Notes under the pieces: model-generated
Told to the model about the DNA's origin: nothing
Databases searched by the model: none
Seen by the model: the letters and a program-made list of their open reading frames with translations, nothing else
Position numbers and translations under genes: made by a program
Shown: in pieces, positions 16,701-25,150 of the stretch
How positions within the stretch are numbered: position 1 is the first letter of the stretch
How the letters are laid out: the number at the start of each line of letters is the position of its first letter
Assembly (NCBI GenBank): GCA_016125495.1
Contig: WGLQ01000027.1
Location: 62,001 to 126,000 of the forward strand
Direction of reading: 5' to 3'
Length of the DNA: 64,000 bases
Origin: Hyphomicrobiales bacterium
GTDB lineage: Bacteria; Pseudomonadota; Alphaproteobacteria; Rhizobiales; RI-29

Positions 16701-17249
16701 GTCCTACCGGAGATGACCCTCGGCGAGCATGTCGTCAGCGACTATCAGACGCTTCGCCTGTCGCTGAAGGCCCATCCCATGGCGTTCCTGCGCGCCGATC
16801 TGACGCGCGAGGGATGCCTCGACTGTGACGGTCTGCGCGGTTTGCGCGACGGCGCGCCCGTCTCGGTGGCCGGCATCGTGCTCGTTCGCCAGCGCCCGGG
16901 CTCTGCCAAGGGCGTCGTCTTCATGACCATCGAGGATGAAACCGGCGTCGCCAACGCGATCGTCTGGCCGGCGACGCTCGAGCGCTTTCGCCGCGTCGTC
17001 ATGGGCGCGAGACTGGTGCACATACGCGGCCGCATTCAACGCCACGAGAGCATCATCCACGTCGTCGCCGGCCACCTCGAGGACCGCACGGACTGGCTCC
17101 AGCGTCTCACCGAGGAAGCGGCCAGCCTCAGCCCACCCGTCGCCCGCGCCGACGAGGTTCGCCGCCCGGGTCCCGAGCCATCGGGCTGGACACCCGGCCG
17201 CCATCCGCGCCAAGAACGTGTCATACCGAAATCGAGGGATTTCCATTGA
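13725..17249 (+). CDS. dnaE2: Error-prone DNA polymerase DnaE2 (ImuC)
   Basis: A 1174-residue C-family polymerase, the catalytic partner of ImuA/ImuB. An N-terminal PHP domain (NFSFLRGASHPEEL, ALAITDRNTLAGVVRAH) precedes the palm, whose catalytic aspartates lie in PPDIDVDFEH (D409, D411, D413). Helix-hairpin-helix sequence and a C-terminal OB fold (VSVAGIVLVRQRPGSAKGVVFMTIED) follow. ATG 13725 has GGGAG 8 bases ahead; the frame is open upstream to TTG 13650 but without conserved sequence. An unusual insertion of about 58 Gly/Pro/Arg-rich residues (about 868-925) contains a long DNA palindrome. The polymerase core on both sides remains in frame. Confidence 0.92.
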   Translation: MRQMQRDYAELQVATNFSFLRGASHPEELVATAHALGLAALAITDRNTLAGVVRAHAAARSIGLRLIIGCRLTFLDGPDILCLPRDRPAYARLSQLLTLGNLRAPKGECHLRLADLEQHAQGQVLIVVPPRSWHPRPRDDDPLRALAGNSLAPPSCPDPRPGDFEADLLRVREIARGARRAPVYLALTHYLEGNDAGRLAALTALAARHGIRPVATGDVLYHSAHRRPVQDVLTCIREKLLLSDAGRRLAANCERHLRSPASMSRLMRGFELALESTIEIAGECRFSLDELIYEYPDEPVPEGRSPDDHLSELVREGLLWRYPSGPPAKVKENVARELALIRQLSYAPYFLTVHDIVVFARSRGILCQGRGSAANSAVCYCLGITSVDPAEIDVLFERFISPERREPPDIDVDFEHERREEVIQYIYARYGRDRAGLAATVIRYRARSAVREVGKVLGLGNDTLGALAGMVWGSHGSGVLPREHIVEAGLEPDDPLIMLAIELTREIIGFPRHLSQHVGGFVLTRGPLSSVVPISNAAMPERTFIEWDKDDLDELGLLKIDVLSLGMLSCIKRCFDLLVDHGGRELTLASVPREDPVVYDMLCRADSIGVFQVESRAQMNMLPRLKPRCFYDLVIEVAIVRPGPIQGDMVHPYLRRRDGLEPEHYPSPSPEHGPPDELRRILGKTRGVPLFQEQAMRIAMVAARFSAEEVNSLRKAMATFRRVGTIGQLEEKMVTAMIARGYEADFARRCFSQIKGFGEYGFPESHAASFAHLVYVSSWLKCHHPAAFACALLNSQPMGFYAPAQIVRDAREHGVVVRPVDVNLSDWDSTLEPDGKGGWALRLGMREVDGLDTGEAVRILEARCSTHKGGPGAPPASRGSDVPPAIPGPYDNGAGPFASDPPPRLRGRVLPPRQGVGRGPAPRHPFRDVAGIRERAGTTIPTLERLAAADAMRSLGLDRRQALWEVRALARAPAMPLFSWAEAREHGPENPTVLPEMTLGEHVVSDYQTLRLSLKAHPMAFLRADLTREGCLDCDGLRGLRDGAPVSVAGIVLVRQRPGSAKGVVFMTIEDETGVANAIVWPATLERFRRVVMGARLVHIRGRIQRHESIIHVVAGHLEDRTDWLQRLTEEAASLSPPVARADEVRRPGPEPSGWTPGRHPRQERVIPKSRDFH
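16465..16501. repeat. Imperfect palindrome inside the dnaE2 insertion
   Basis: Outer arms AAGGGGTG (16465-16472) and CACCCCTT (16494-16501) enclose the inner stem GGGGGCC/GGCCCCC (16477-16490). It sits at the 3' edge of an in-frame insertion that interrupts dnaE2, where homologous proteins have no such sequence as far as I know. It resembles a REP-like or coding palindromic element that has been accommodated in the reading frame. Only one copy was noticed in the window. Confidence 0.55.
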
Positions 17250-19180
17250 CGAGGCATGGCATCGACAACGTGAAACCATCCGGTGGGGACATACAAAGCG
17301 CGGCCGCGAGCACCCGCCCGCCGTCGACACATGCCACACCTCGCCGCGCGCAAAGGTCCGGTCGCGCCAGCCTTGCCCTGCTCCTCGCCCTGCTCCTTGC
17401 CGTCCTCGTTGCCGTCGTCCTCGCACCCATCGGCGCGACAGCCGAGCAGCCGGTCCGGGCACCGGAACAACCGTCAACCCAGACGGCCCCGGCGCCGGCC
17501 GCCGCCGACGCCGCCCGCGCGAACCCCGAGGCCGCCGGCATTCGCGGCGCCGTCAACCACGTCAGGGCCGCCCGCCGCGCCGTCGTCACCGCCAATCCAA
17601 TCGCAACCGAAGCCGCCCTCGCCATTCTCGATGCCGGCGGCAACGCCATCGACGCCACCGTCACCGCCCTCCTGGTCCTGAACAGCACCGAACCGCAGTC
17701 CTCCGGTCTCGGCGGTGGCGGGTTCCTCCTCCACTGGGACGCCGCCGCCCGCCGCCTCACCACCTACGACGGCCGTGAAACAGCACCCGCCGCCACCCGG
17801 CCGGACCGCTTCCTCACGCCCGCCGGCGCACCGCTCGATTTCTACGAGGCGGCCACCAGCGCGCGCGGCATCGGCGTACCCGGTGCCCTGGCGCTCATGC
17901 ACGCGGCCCACGCCAGCCATGGCCGCCTCGCCTGGCCCCTCGTCGTCGCGCCCGCCATAGAGGTCGCGGCCAAGGGCTTTGCGGTCTCCCCCCGCCTCCA
18001 TCGGCTCCTGGCCGAGCGCGGTCCCCAATCCTTCGATGCGGCCGCCCGCGACCGCTATTTCGACGCCACCGGCGAACCCCTCGCCATCGGGACCCGGCTG
18101 ACCAACGCCGACCTCGCCGCCACCCTCGCCGACGTCCAGCGGGCCGGCCCCGACGCGCTGCACAAGGGCCCGCTCGCCGAAGCGGTCGTCGAAGCGGTCG
18201 CAGCCGCGCCCCTCTCCCTGGCCGACATGACGCTCGCCGATCTCGCCGGCTACCGGGCAATCGAACGGCCGGCGGTCTGCGGTGGCTATCGCGGCTGGAA
18301 GGTCTGCGGCATGGGCCCGCCATCGTCGGGCGGCGTCGCGGTGCTGCAAATCCTCGCCATGCTCGAGCGCTTCGATCTGGCGGGTCCCGGCTCGCCCGCC
18401 AGCCTCCACCTCATCGCCGAGGCGAGCAATCTCGCCTTCGCCGATCGTGCCCACTACCTCGCCGACCCGGACGCCGTGCCGGTGCCGGTCGCCGGGCTGC
18501 TCGACCCCGCCTATCTGGCGACGCGCAGTGCGGCGATCGAAGCGGCCCGCGCCGCGGGCCCGCGCGAGCCCGGCGCACCACCCGCCCAGGCCATCATCCC
18601 GCAGGGCAGCGACGCCGCGCTCGGGCGCCCCGGAACCACGCACGTCAGCATCGTCGATGAGGCTGGCAATGCGGTCTCGGCCACGATGAGCATCGAGATG
18701 GCGTTCGGCTCCGGCCGCTCGGCTGGCGGCTTCCTGCTCAACAACCAACTGACCGACTTTTCCTTCCGACCCGTCGATGCCGAGGGCCAGGCCCTCGCCA
18801 ATTCCCCCGGACCGGGCAAGCGGCCGCGCAGCTCCATGGCGCCGACCATGATATTCGCTCCCGACGGCTCGCTCTGGGCCGTCCTCGGCTCGCCCGGCGG
18901 CAGCCGCATCATCGCCTACGTCGTCAAGGCCATCGTCGGGCTGCTGGACTGGAAGCTCGCGGCCGACGCGGTGGCCGGCCTCGACAACTTCGCCGCCCGT
19001 AATGGCCCCTTCGAGATCGAGCCGACCCATCGGGCCCCCGGCCGTGCCCTGAACATGGCACTGAAGGGACACGCGGTCCGCCTTGCCCCGATGACGAGCG
19101 GGCTCGCCATCATCGTGCGCCGGCCGGATGGCTGGGAGGCGGCCGCCGACCCCCGCCGCGAAGGCACCGCCGCACAGTAG
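17246..19180 (+). CDS. ggt: Gamma-glutamyltranspeptidase
   Basis: A 644-residue exported N-terminal-nucleophile hydrolase. A long basic N terminus leads to a hydrophobic segment (about 43-65) that serves as signal peptide or anchor. The core starts ARRAVVTANPIATEAALAILDAGGNAIDA. Autoprocessing should occur before T464 in RPGTTHVSIVDEAGNAVS, giving a small subunit of about 181 residues. PRSSMAPTMIF and GSPGGSRII complete the active site. It cleaves glutathione and other gamma-glutamyl compounds in the periplasm. TTG 17246 overlaps the dnaE2 stop and has GAGG 8 bases ahead. Later starts before the hydrophobic segment are possible. Confidence 0.9.
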   Translation: MTRHGIDNVKPSGGDIQSAAASTRPPSTHATPRRAQRSGRASLALLLALLLAVLVAVVLAPIGATAEQPVRAPEQPSTQTAPAPAAADAARANPEAAGIRGAVNHVRAARRAVVTANPIATEAALAILDAGGNAIDATVTALLVLNSTEPQSSGLGGGGFLLHWDAAARRLTTYDGRETAPAATRPDRFLTPAGAPLDFYEAATSARGIGVPGALALMHAAHASHGRLAWPLVVAPAIEVAAKGFAVSPRLHRLLAERGPQSFDAAARDRYFDATGEPLAIGTRLTNADLAATLADVQRAGPDALHKGPLAEAVVEAVAAAPLSLADMTLADLAGYRAIERPAVCGGYRGWKVCGMGPPSSGGVAVLQILAMLERFDLAGPGSPASLHLIAEASNLAFADRAHYLADPDAVPVPVAGLLDPAYLATRSAAIEAARAAGPREPGAPPAQAIIPQGSDAALGRPGTTHVSIVDEAGNAVSATMSIEMAFGSGRSAGGFLLNNQLTDFSFRPVDAEGQALANSPGPGKRPRSSMAPTMIFAPDGSLWAVLGSPGGSRIIAYVVKAIVGLLDWKLAADAVAGLDNFAARNGPFEIEPTHRAPGRALNMALKGHAVRLAPMTSGLAIIVRRPDGWEAAADPRREGTAAQ

Positions 19181-19368
19181 ACGGGCGACTGTCGGCAACT
19201 GTCGGCGCCCGCCGCACCACCCGCGCCGGCCACGGACATCGGTCGGCCGGCGCACGACCCCTGGCGCGAGGCCGGCAGTTGCGGCAAATGTCGGGGCAAG
19301 TCGTGGCTCGACCGGTCGCCGCACGGCCCGGACCACGCGCCCGACCGGCCCCGTCCGGTCCCTGGGAG

Positions 19369-20403
19369 ATGATCGTGCCGACGAAGCCGCCCGCCCCACC
19401 CCGCCGTGCCGACCGCCCCGGCAACGGCCTGCGCATCGTGGTGCGCGGAGCCGGCATCGTCGGCCTCTGGCAGGCCCTGACCCTTCGCCGTGCCGGCCAC
19501 GACGTCACCCTCCTCGAGCGTTCCCCGGCCTCGGCCCCCTTTGCAGCGAGCGCCAGTTGGTACGCCGGTGGTATGCTCGCCCCCTTTTGCGAGGCGGAGG
19601 CGGCGAGCGCGCGAGTCCACGACCTCGGCCTTGCCTCGCTTCCACTCTGGCGCGCCGAATACCCTGCCCTCGTCACCGCCGGCAGCCTGGTGCTCACCGC
19701 CGCCCGTGACCGCGCCGAACTCGACCGCTACGCCCGCATGACAACGGGCCACCGCCTCCTCGATGCCGACGGCCTCGCCGCCCTCGAGCCCGCTCTCGCT
19801 GGCCGCTTTTCCCGTGCCCTCCACTATCCCGAAGAGGCCCACATGTGCTCGCGCGAGGCACTCGCGCACCTCCTCGCGCGGGTTCGGGCCGAGGGTGTCG
19901 AGACCTGCTTCGGCGTTCGCGAAGACGCCGCCCTCCCGCCGGCCGACGTCGTCGTCGACTGCCGCGGCATCGCGGCTGCCGGCGAATTGCCGCGGCTGCG
20001 CGGTGTGCGCGGCGAAATGATCGTCGTCGACGCCCCGGACGTTCAGCTGTCCCGCCCGATCCGCCTTCTCCACCCGCGCTTTCCGCTCTACGTCGTACCA
20101 TGGGGTGGCCCGCGCTACATGATCGGCGCGACGGTGATCGAAAGTGCGGGCGCCGGTCCGGTCACCGTGCGTTCCGCCCTCGAATTGCTCGGGGCGGCCT
20201 ACGCGCTGCACCCGGCTTTCGCCGAGGCCGAGATCCTCGAACTGGGCGCCGGCGAGCGCCCGGCCTTTCCCGACAACGTACCGGCCATTGCGCAGCGGGA
20301 CGGGCGCATCTATGTGAACGGCATGTTCCGCCACGGGTTTCTGAGCGCCCCGGCGCTCGCGGTCGAGGTCGCGGCGATGCTCGCGGCAAAGCGCGGTTCC
20401 TAG
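19369..20403 (+). CDS. thiO: Glycine oxidase ThiO
   Basis: A 344-residue FAD-dependent amine oxidase that converts glycine to the imine needed to build the thiazole of thiamine. The FAD-binding motif is VVRGAGIVGLWQALTLRRAGHDVTLLER. SASWYAGGMLAPFCEAE, MIGATVIES and PAIAQRDGRIYVNGMFRHGF are typical of ThiO/DAO-family enzymes. GGGAG directly abuts ATG 19369 and is 6 bases from GTG 19375, so translation may begin at the GTG two codons later. It is first in a thiO-thiS-thiG-thiE run. No TPP riboswitch is visible in the 188 bases upstream. Confidence 0.85.
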   Translation: MIVPTKPPAPPRRADRPGNGLRIVVRGAGIVGLWQALTLRRAGHDVTLLERSPASAPFAASASWYAGGMLAPFCEAEAASARVHDLGLASLPLWRAEYPALVTAGSLVLTAARDRAELDRYARMTTGHRLLDADGLAALEPALAGRFSRALHYPEEAHMCSREALAHLLARVRAEGVETCFGVREDAALPPADVVVDCRGIAAAGELPRLRGVRGEMIVVDAPDVQLSRPIRLLHPRFPLYVVPWGGPRYMIGATVIESAGAGPVTVRSALELLGAAYALHPAFAEAEILELGAGERPAFPDNVPAIAQRDGRIYVNGMFRHGFLSAPALAVEVAAMLAAKRGS

Positions 20404-20482
20404 CCCGGCGGGCGGTGGCAACGGGCGTGACGGCTGGCCACAGGCGGCCCGAAACATCGCCGACGAACCGAGGTTTGACGCC

Positions 20483-20737
20483 ATGGACGACCGCCACGAG
20501 CACCTCGAGCGATTGGCCGCGGGCGCGGCCCCACGCTCGCTCTCGATCGTGCTGAACGGCGCCGAGGAGGAGACGCGCGCGACGACGCTCGCCGAACTCG
20601 TCACCAGCCTCGACATGGCGCCCGAGCAGGTGGCCACCGCGCTCAACGGCCGCTTCGTCGCACGCGCGGCCCGCAGCGCTTGTCGCCTGACCGCGGGCGA
20701 CCGCATCGAGATCGTCTCGCCACGCCAGGGCGGTTAG
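20483..20737 (+). CDS. thiS: Sulfur carrier protein ThiS
   Basis: An 84-residue ubiquitin-like sulfur carrier. The C terminus is [10 protein letters not shown]. The Gly-Gly end is adenylated and thiocarboxylated to donate sulfur to Thi[23 protein letters not shown] and [10 protein letters not shown] match the beta-grasp fold. The first about 18 residues are extra compared with typical ThiS of about 65 residues, so an internal start is possible. It lies between thiO and thiG. Confidence 0.9.
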   Translation: MDDRHEHLERLAAGAAPRSLSIVLNGAEEETRATTLAELVTSLDMAPEQVATALNGRFVARAARSACRLTAGDRIEIVSPRQGG

Positions 20738-20862
20738 GCCGAGGCGGCCTTCCCAGCCGACCGCTTGCCAAACCGGCGGATGGCAACGAAATGAGAGCAG
20801 CGAGGATGCGCCCGGGACCGAACGGCACCTCGAATTGCGAGGATGGTCCCCGAGGGGCGACG

Positions 20863-21678
20863 ATGACCACGACCGATACGACGAGCGCGAACGAACCCCT
20901 GACCCTCTACGGCCGGGCGCTCACCAGCCGCCTCCTGCTCGGCACGGCACAATACCCCTCGCCCGCCGTCCTGCAGGAGGCCATTAACGCGAGCGGCGTC
21001 TCTATCGTAACGGTCTCTCTCCGCCGCGAGGGTACGCGGGGCCGAACGGGCCAGGGTTTCTGGGACCTGGTTCGCGAGACGGGCGTCAGCGTACTGCCCA
21101 ACACCGCCGGCTGCCGCACGGCCCGCGAGGCGATCACCACGGCCGAGATGGCGCGCGAACTCTTCGAGACCCCTTGGATCAAGCTCGAGGTCATCGGCAA
21201 CGACGATACCCTCCAGCCCGATGTGTTCGCCCTGGTCGACGCCGCTCGAGCCTTGGCCGCGGACGGCTTCGAAATTTTTCCCTATACAACCGACGATCTC
21301 GGCGTCGCCGAACGCCTCCTCGATGCCGGCTGCCGCGTCCTGATGCCATGGGGCGCCCCGATCGGCACGGGCAGGGGCCTGACCGACCCCTATGCGCTGC
21401 GCACCATGCGGGCCTATTTCCCGCAGGTGCCCCTCGTCGTGGACGCAGGGCTCGGCGCCCCATCGCATGCCTGCGCCGCCATGGAGATGGGCTACGATGC
21501 CGTCCTGCTCAACACGGCGGTGGCGAAAGCCGGCGACCCGGTGGCGATGGCGCGGGCCTTCGCCGAGGCTGTCGCGGCCGGCCGCCTGGCCTTCGAGGCC
21601 GGTCTCATGGAAGCCCGCGACATGGCGACCCCCTCGACACCGGTCGCGGGCACACCATTCTTCGACCTCGCCCGTTGA
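20863..21678 (+). CDS. thiG: Thiazole synthase ThiG
   Basis: A 271-residue TIM-barrel enzyme that condenses deoxyxylulose phosphate, dehydroglycine and ThiS thiocarboxylate to form the thiazole phosphate. K107 in [19 protein letters not shown] is the Schiff-base lysine. [38 protein letters not shown] and [11 protein letters not shown] are family hallmarks. ATG 20863 has GAGGG about 6 bases ahead; the open frame extends back into thiS without similarity. The 125-base gap after thiS holds no gene. Confidence 0.93.
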   Translation: MTTTDTTSANEPLTLYGRALTSRLLLGTAQYPSPAVLQEAINASGVSIVTVSLRREGTRGRTGQGFWDLVRETGVSVLPNTAGCRTAREAITTAEMARELFETPWIKLEVIGNDDTLQPDVFALVDAARALAADGFEIFPYTTDDLGVAERLLDAGCRVLMPWGAPIGTGRGLTDPYALRTMRAYFPQVPLVVDAGLGAPSHACAAMEMGYDAVLLNTAVAKAGDPVAMARAFAEAVAAGRLAFEAGLMEARDMATPSTPVAGTPFFDLAR

Positions 21679-21707
21679 GTCGTCCCGTCCGCCCCCGGAG
21701 CCTCACC

Positions 21708-22361
21708 ATGCCCGCCCCCCGCAACGACAGCCCGGACCAGCGCTGCGCGATCGACGTTTTCTATCCCGTCCTGCCCGACCTCGAGTGGCTGAAGCGCCTC
21801 GTTCCGCTCGGCGTGCGCACGGTGCAACTGCGCCTCAAGGACGCCGCGCCGCCCGAGATCGAGCGTCAGATCGCCGGTGCGCTCGAACTCTGCGACCGCC
21901 ATGGCGCGACGCTCATCGTCAACGACTACTGGCGCGAGGCGATCCGATTCGGCGCTCGATACCTGCATCTCGGGCAGGAGGATCTCGTGGCCGCCGACCG
22001 CGAAGCGATCCGCGCCGCCGGCCTCTGTCTCGGCATCTCGACCCACGATCGCGCCGAACTGGCGAGCGCCCTCGCCGTCGGCCCCGATTACGTCGCCCTC
22101 GGGCCCATTTATGAAACGCGCCTCAAGGTCATGAAATGGCGCCCCCAGGGGCTCGAGAGGATTGCGGCCTGGCGCGATGAGACCCGCTGCCCGCTCGTCG
22201 CGATCGGTGGCATCACGCTGGAGCGCGCCGATGCGGTGCTCGCGGCTGGCGCCAGTTCGATCGCCGTCGTCACCGACCTCGTCACTGCCGCCGAGCCCGA
22301 GGCACGCACCCGCGCCTGGCTCGCCTGGGCCGACACGGCCCGCACGGAGAGCCGGACGTGA
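21708..22361 (+). CDS. thiE: Thiamine-phosphate synthase ThiE
   Basis: A 217-residue TIM-barrel enzyme joining thiazole phosphate and pyrimidine pyrophosphate to thiamine phosphate. Recognised by VRTVQLRLKDAAPPEI, ATLIVNDYWREAIRFGARYLHLGQEDL, GISTHDRAELASAL, YVALGPIYET and CPLVAIGGITLERADAVLAAGASSIAVV. ATG 21708 has GGAG 8 bases upstream. The end of the gene overlaps the CHAD-protein start by four bases (GTGA), suggesting that the CHAD gene is translated from the thi transcript. Confidence 0.9.
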   Translation: MPAPRNDSPDQRCAIDVFYPVLPDLEWLKRLVPLGVRTVQLRLKDAAPPEIERQIAGALELCDRHGATLIVNDYWREAIRFGARYLHLGQEDLVAADREAIRAAGLCLGISTHDRAELASALAVGPDYVALGPIYETRLKVMKWRPQGLERIAAWRDETRCPLVAIGGITLERADAVLAAGASSIAVVTDLVTAAEPEARTRAWLAWADTARTESRT

Positions 22362-23377
22362 GCTATTCGTTCGCCCCCGATCGAACGTCGACAGAGAATG
22401 CCCGCGGCATGGCTCTCGCCCAGATCGACAGGATCGAGAAGGCGATGACGGGCGACCTGCCGCCCGCCGAGATCGTCCACTATGCCCGCCGGCGCCTGAA
22501 GCGCGTGCGCGCCTCGTTGGCGCTCGCGGCGAGCGGGTTCGAGTCGGGCAAGGTGCGCGCGGCCGACCGGGCTTTGCGGGACTTGGCGCGCGATGTGGCT
22601 CCGCTGCGCGACCACGATCTGGTGCGTGCGGTGTCGGCCGGGCTGCGCCCGTTGCTCGTAACGTGCCCTGAGATCCTGCCCGTTCTCGATGCGGTCGATC
22701 GATCGTTGGCGGCCCACGTGGCACCGGCTGACGCGATACCGAATGCGGCGTCCGCCATCGCGGGACATCGCGGAACAGCGCGCACGCGCCGGGATGTCCT
22801 GCCGTCACCGCAAGCAGGGCTCCCTGCCACACCGACGCTGGACGTCGAACGGTTCGCTCGCGAACTCGCTCGCGCCCGGCGCATGATCGTCGATTTGCCG
22901 ACCGCCGACGAGGACCCCGAGGCGCCCCTGCGCGCCCTCGTTCGGATCTACCGACAGGCGCGCAAGAGCATGGCGACCGCCCTCGGGAGCGGCCGCAGCG
23001 AGGACTACCACGAGTGGCGCAAGCCCGCCCAACGTCTCGCCCGCCAGCTCAAGCTGACCGCCGTCTTTTTCGATGGCCGCCTGAACGAGCGTCAGGTCGA
23101 AACACGCCTCCTGGCGCGCATGCTCGGCGAGGACCATGACCTCGCCGTGCTGCAGACCTGGATTGCCGGAAACGTGGGACACGCACTCGCCCCACGCGAG
23201 AGGGCCCTGATCGACGGCCTCGTCCTCGGTATGCAGGTTGTGCTTCGCCGCGACGCGAGAACACGCGGCGAAGCCTTGTTCGATGCACCCCCCGCCGCGT
23301 TCGAGCGCTTGCTCCGCAAGCTCTGGTCGAGCCGCGCGCGCGAACGTGGCGTGGCCAGGAGCCGGTCGAAGGACTGA
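22358..23377 (+). CDS. CHAD domain-containing protein
   Basis: A 339-residue all-helical protein built around a CHAD domain. It is rich in conserved His and basic residues: IVHYARRRLKRVRASLALAASGFE at about 40-63, LRDHDLV, YHEWRKPAQRLARQLKLT and LARMLGEDHDLAVL. CHAD domains bind inorganic polyphosphate and often sit with polyphosphate enzymes. Here a PPK2 kinase gene lies about 650 bases beyond it, and the gene is translationally coupled to thiE by a four-base overlap at GTG 22358. A role in polyphosphate handling is inferred from family and context. Confidence 0.85.
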   Translation: MSYSFAPDRTSTENARGMALAQIDRIEKAMTGDLPPAEIVHYARRRLKRVRASLALAASGFESGKVRAADRALRDLARDVAPLRDHDLVRAVSAGLRPLLVTCPEILPVLDAVDRSLAAHVAPADAIPNAASAIAGHRGTARTRRDVLPSPQAGLPATPTLDVERFARELARARRMIVDLPTADEDPEAPLRALVRIYRQARKSMATALGSGRSEDYHEWRKPAQRLARQLKLTAVFFDGRLNERQVETRLLARMLGEDHDLAVLQTWIAGNVGHALAPRERALIDGLVLGMQVVLRRDARTRGEALFDAPPAAFERLLRKLWSSRARERGVARSRSKD

Positions 23378-23427
23378 CGGTCAACTGGATCGACGGCGCG
23401 CAATCGCCCCCCGCCTCGACAGCCCTC

Positions 23428-23865
23428 TCAGGCCGGCTTCGGCCAGACGAAATCCGGACGCAACCCCTCATAGACAGGACGCCCGTCGTTGGGCTTTGGA
23501 ACCCCGGTAGCTGGATCGTAGAAGGCGTGATAGGTCGCCGGCAGGCCCTTGCTGTCGTACCCCATGAGGTTCGGCACGATCACCCGGATGCGGCCCTGCT
23601 TGTCGTCGAGCATGATCGGCTTGCCGCAGGTCGAGCAAGTGCACAGCTCGAGCGGCCCGCCCGGATTCTGGTCGTTGAACGGTTGGCGCTTCAAACCCTT
23701 GGGATTGTCGACCGCGACGTCACCGTGGCGAAAGAACACCACGTGCGTCGTCGGCTGCCCCGTGACGCGCTTGCAGACCGAGCAATGACAGGTGTGGTTG
23801 TCGATCGGCTCGCGATCGGCATGGGTGTGCACATGGTCACAGCCGCCAGCGTACTTGTGGGCCAT
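23428..23865 (-). CDS. Gfa-like / CENP-V family carbon-sulfur lyase fold protein
   Basis: A 145-residue zinc protein of the glutathione-dependent formaldehyde-activating (Gfa) family. Metal-binding cysteines are in GGCDHVHTHADR, NHTCHCSVCKRVTG and LCTCSTCGKPI. Members bind glutathione adducts or have other undefined roles; the specific Gfa activity is not provable from sequence. ATG 23865 has GAGGAG 6 bases upstream, so the 30-codon extension further upstream is discarded. It lies convergent with the CHAD gene. Confidence 0.82.
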   Translation of the reverse strand: MAHKYAGGCDHVHTHADREPIDNHTCHCSVCKRVTGQPTTHVVFFRHGDVAVDNPKGLKRQPFNDQNPGGPLELCTCSTCGKPIMLDDKQGRIRVIVPNLMGYDSKGLPATYHAFYDPATGVPKPNDGRPVYEGLRPDFVWPKPA

Positions 23866-24028
23866 CGTCTCCTCCTCGCTCACGTGCTTGTCGGAATGAT
23901 CGTCGGGGCCCGGCCCCGGCATGCGCTTACCGTGAGCTGCCTTCGAGCATGCCACTTGGCGGCCCCGCTGTCACGAGCAGCGCCCGCCATGGACTCGCCG
24001 GGGATGGCCGCCGGCAGGGTTGGGCGCC

Positions 24029-24934
24029 CTAAACCCTTTCCGCCTTGAGGGACTTGAGGCTGTCGGCCATCTTGGCGCGCTCCTCACCCGAGAGCTGCGG
24101 GCGCTCCAGTCGGAGACCCTCGAGTGTCTCGGTGATGATGTGGGCCGCGAGCGCCCGCGACACCCACTGGTCGTCGGATGGCACCACGTACCAGGGCGCG
24201 TGCTCGGTGCTGGTCGCCGCGAGCATTTCGCAGATCGCAACGTCGTAGTCGTCCCAATGCTTTCGCTCGGCGACGTCGCGGGCGGAGAACTTCCAGGCCT
24301 TTTCCGGATCCGTCAGCCGCTCGATGAAGCGGTTGCGCTGTTCCGCGAATGAGACGTTGAGGAAGAGCTTGATGATGACGGTGCCATTGCGCGCCAGATG
24401 GCGCTCGAACGCGTTGATGTCCTCGTAGCGCTCCTGCCAGATGTGCTCCGTGACGAGGCGTTCCGGCAACCGCTGATTGGCGAGGATGGCCGGGTGCACC
24501 CGAACCACGAGCACCTCCTCGTAGTGCGAGCGGTTGAAGATACCGATCCGACCGCGCTCGGGCACCGCCTTCCAGCAGCGCCAGAGGTAATTGTGGTCCA
24601 GTTCCTCGGCCGAGGGTGCCTTGAAGCTCACCACCTGGCAGCCCGCCGGATCGACGCCGCTCATGATGTGTTTGATCGCACTGTCTTTCCCGGCCGCGTC
24701 ACGGCCCTGGAACACGATCAGCACCGAATGGGTGTCACTGGCATAGAGCCGTTCCTGCACGTCGGACAACTCCGCGCGCTGCTGCTCGAGGAATTCGCGT
24801 GCGTGCTTCTTGAGCTTCTTGCCGGCAAGTGCATCGAACGGCGGAGGCCCGGACCAGCTGGTCATGAGGTCGCCGGACGTGAGCTTCTGGCCCGGCCGGA
24901 TACGGAATTCGCCGATGTCGATCTTGTCGTGCAT
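24029..24934 (-). CDS. ppk2: Polyphosphate kinase 2 family protein
   Basis: A 301-residue P-loop kinase of the PPK2 family, which transfers phosphate between polyphosphate and nucleotides. Walker A QGRDAAGKDSAIKHIMSGVDP (K83) and the downstream IGIFNRSHYEEVLVVRVHP are signatures of the AMP/ADP-phosphorylating (class III-like) branch. Lid and C-terminal helices (DPEKAWKFSARDVAERKHWDDYDVA, APWYVVPSDDQW) are intact. ATG 24934 has a GGGGGG run about 5 bases ahead. The open frame continues far upstream without similarity. It is divergent from the patatin gene, and a CHAD polyphosphate-binding protein is close by. Confidence 0.92.
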   Translation of the reverse strand: MHDKIDIGEFRIRPGQKLTSGDLMTSWSGPPPFDALAGKKLKKHAREFLEQQRAELSDVQERLYASDTHSVLIVFQGRDAAGKDSAIKHIMSGVDPAGCQVVSFKAPSAEELDHNYLWRCWKAVPERGRIGIFNRSHYEEVLVVRVHPAILANQRLPERLVTEHIWQERYEDINAFERHLARNGTVIIKLFLNVSFAEQRNRFIERLTDPEKAWKFSARDVAERKHWDDYDVAICEMLAATSTEHAPWYVVPSDDQWVSRALAAHIITETLEGLRLERPQLSGEERAKMADSLKSLKAERV

Positions 24935-25150
24935 GTTGCCCCCCGTTGTGCCTCGCGCCCGGATAGCGCCGGCCGCCATTGACGAGCGGTGCCGGCCGAC
25001 CACAAGCCGGGCGCGAACCTCGCCCGCCTCGCCGGCGCCGCTTTGCTGCGATGTTACGATCCGGTAGTGTTGGGCGGCTAGAAGAGAGATCGAGTTGTCA
25101 TCGGTGTCAGTGGCCGCCCGCTTGGTGTTCGGGCAGCGGGATCGAGCAGG

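Noticed and set aside
19181-19368. Possible TPP riboswitch ahead of thiO
   Set aside because: The conserved CTGAGA and downstream core elements are missing; only a weak inverted pair GCAACTG/CAGTTGC was seen.
17474-20706. Two long minus-strand frames opposite ggt and thiO
   Set aside because: Antisense shadows of recognised genes; Gly/Arg-rich and without motifs.
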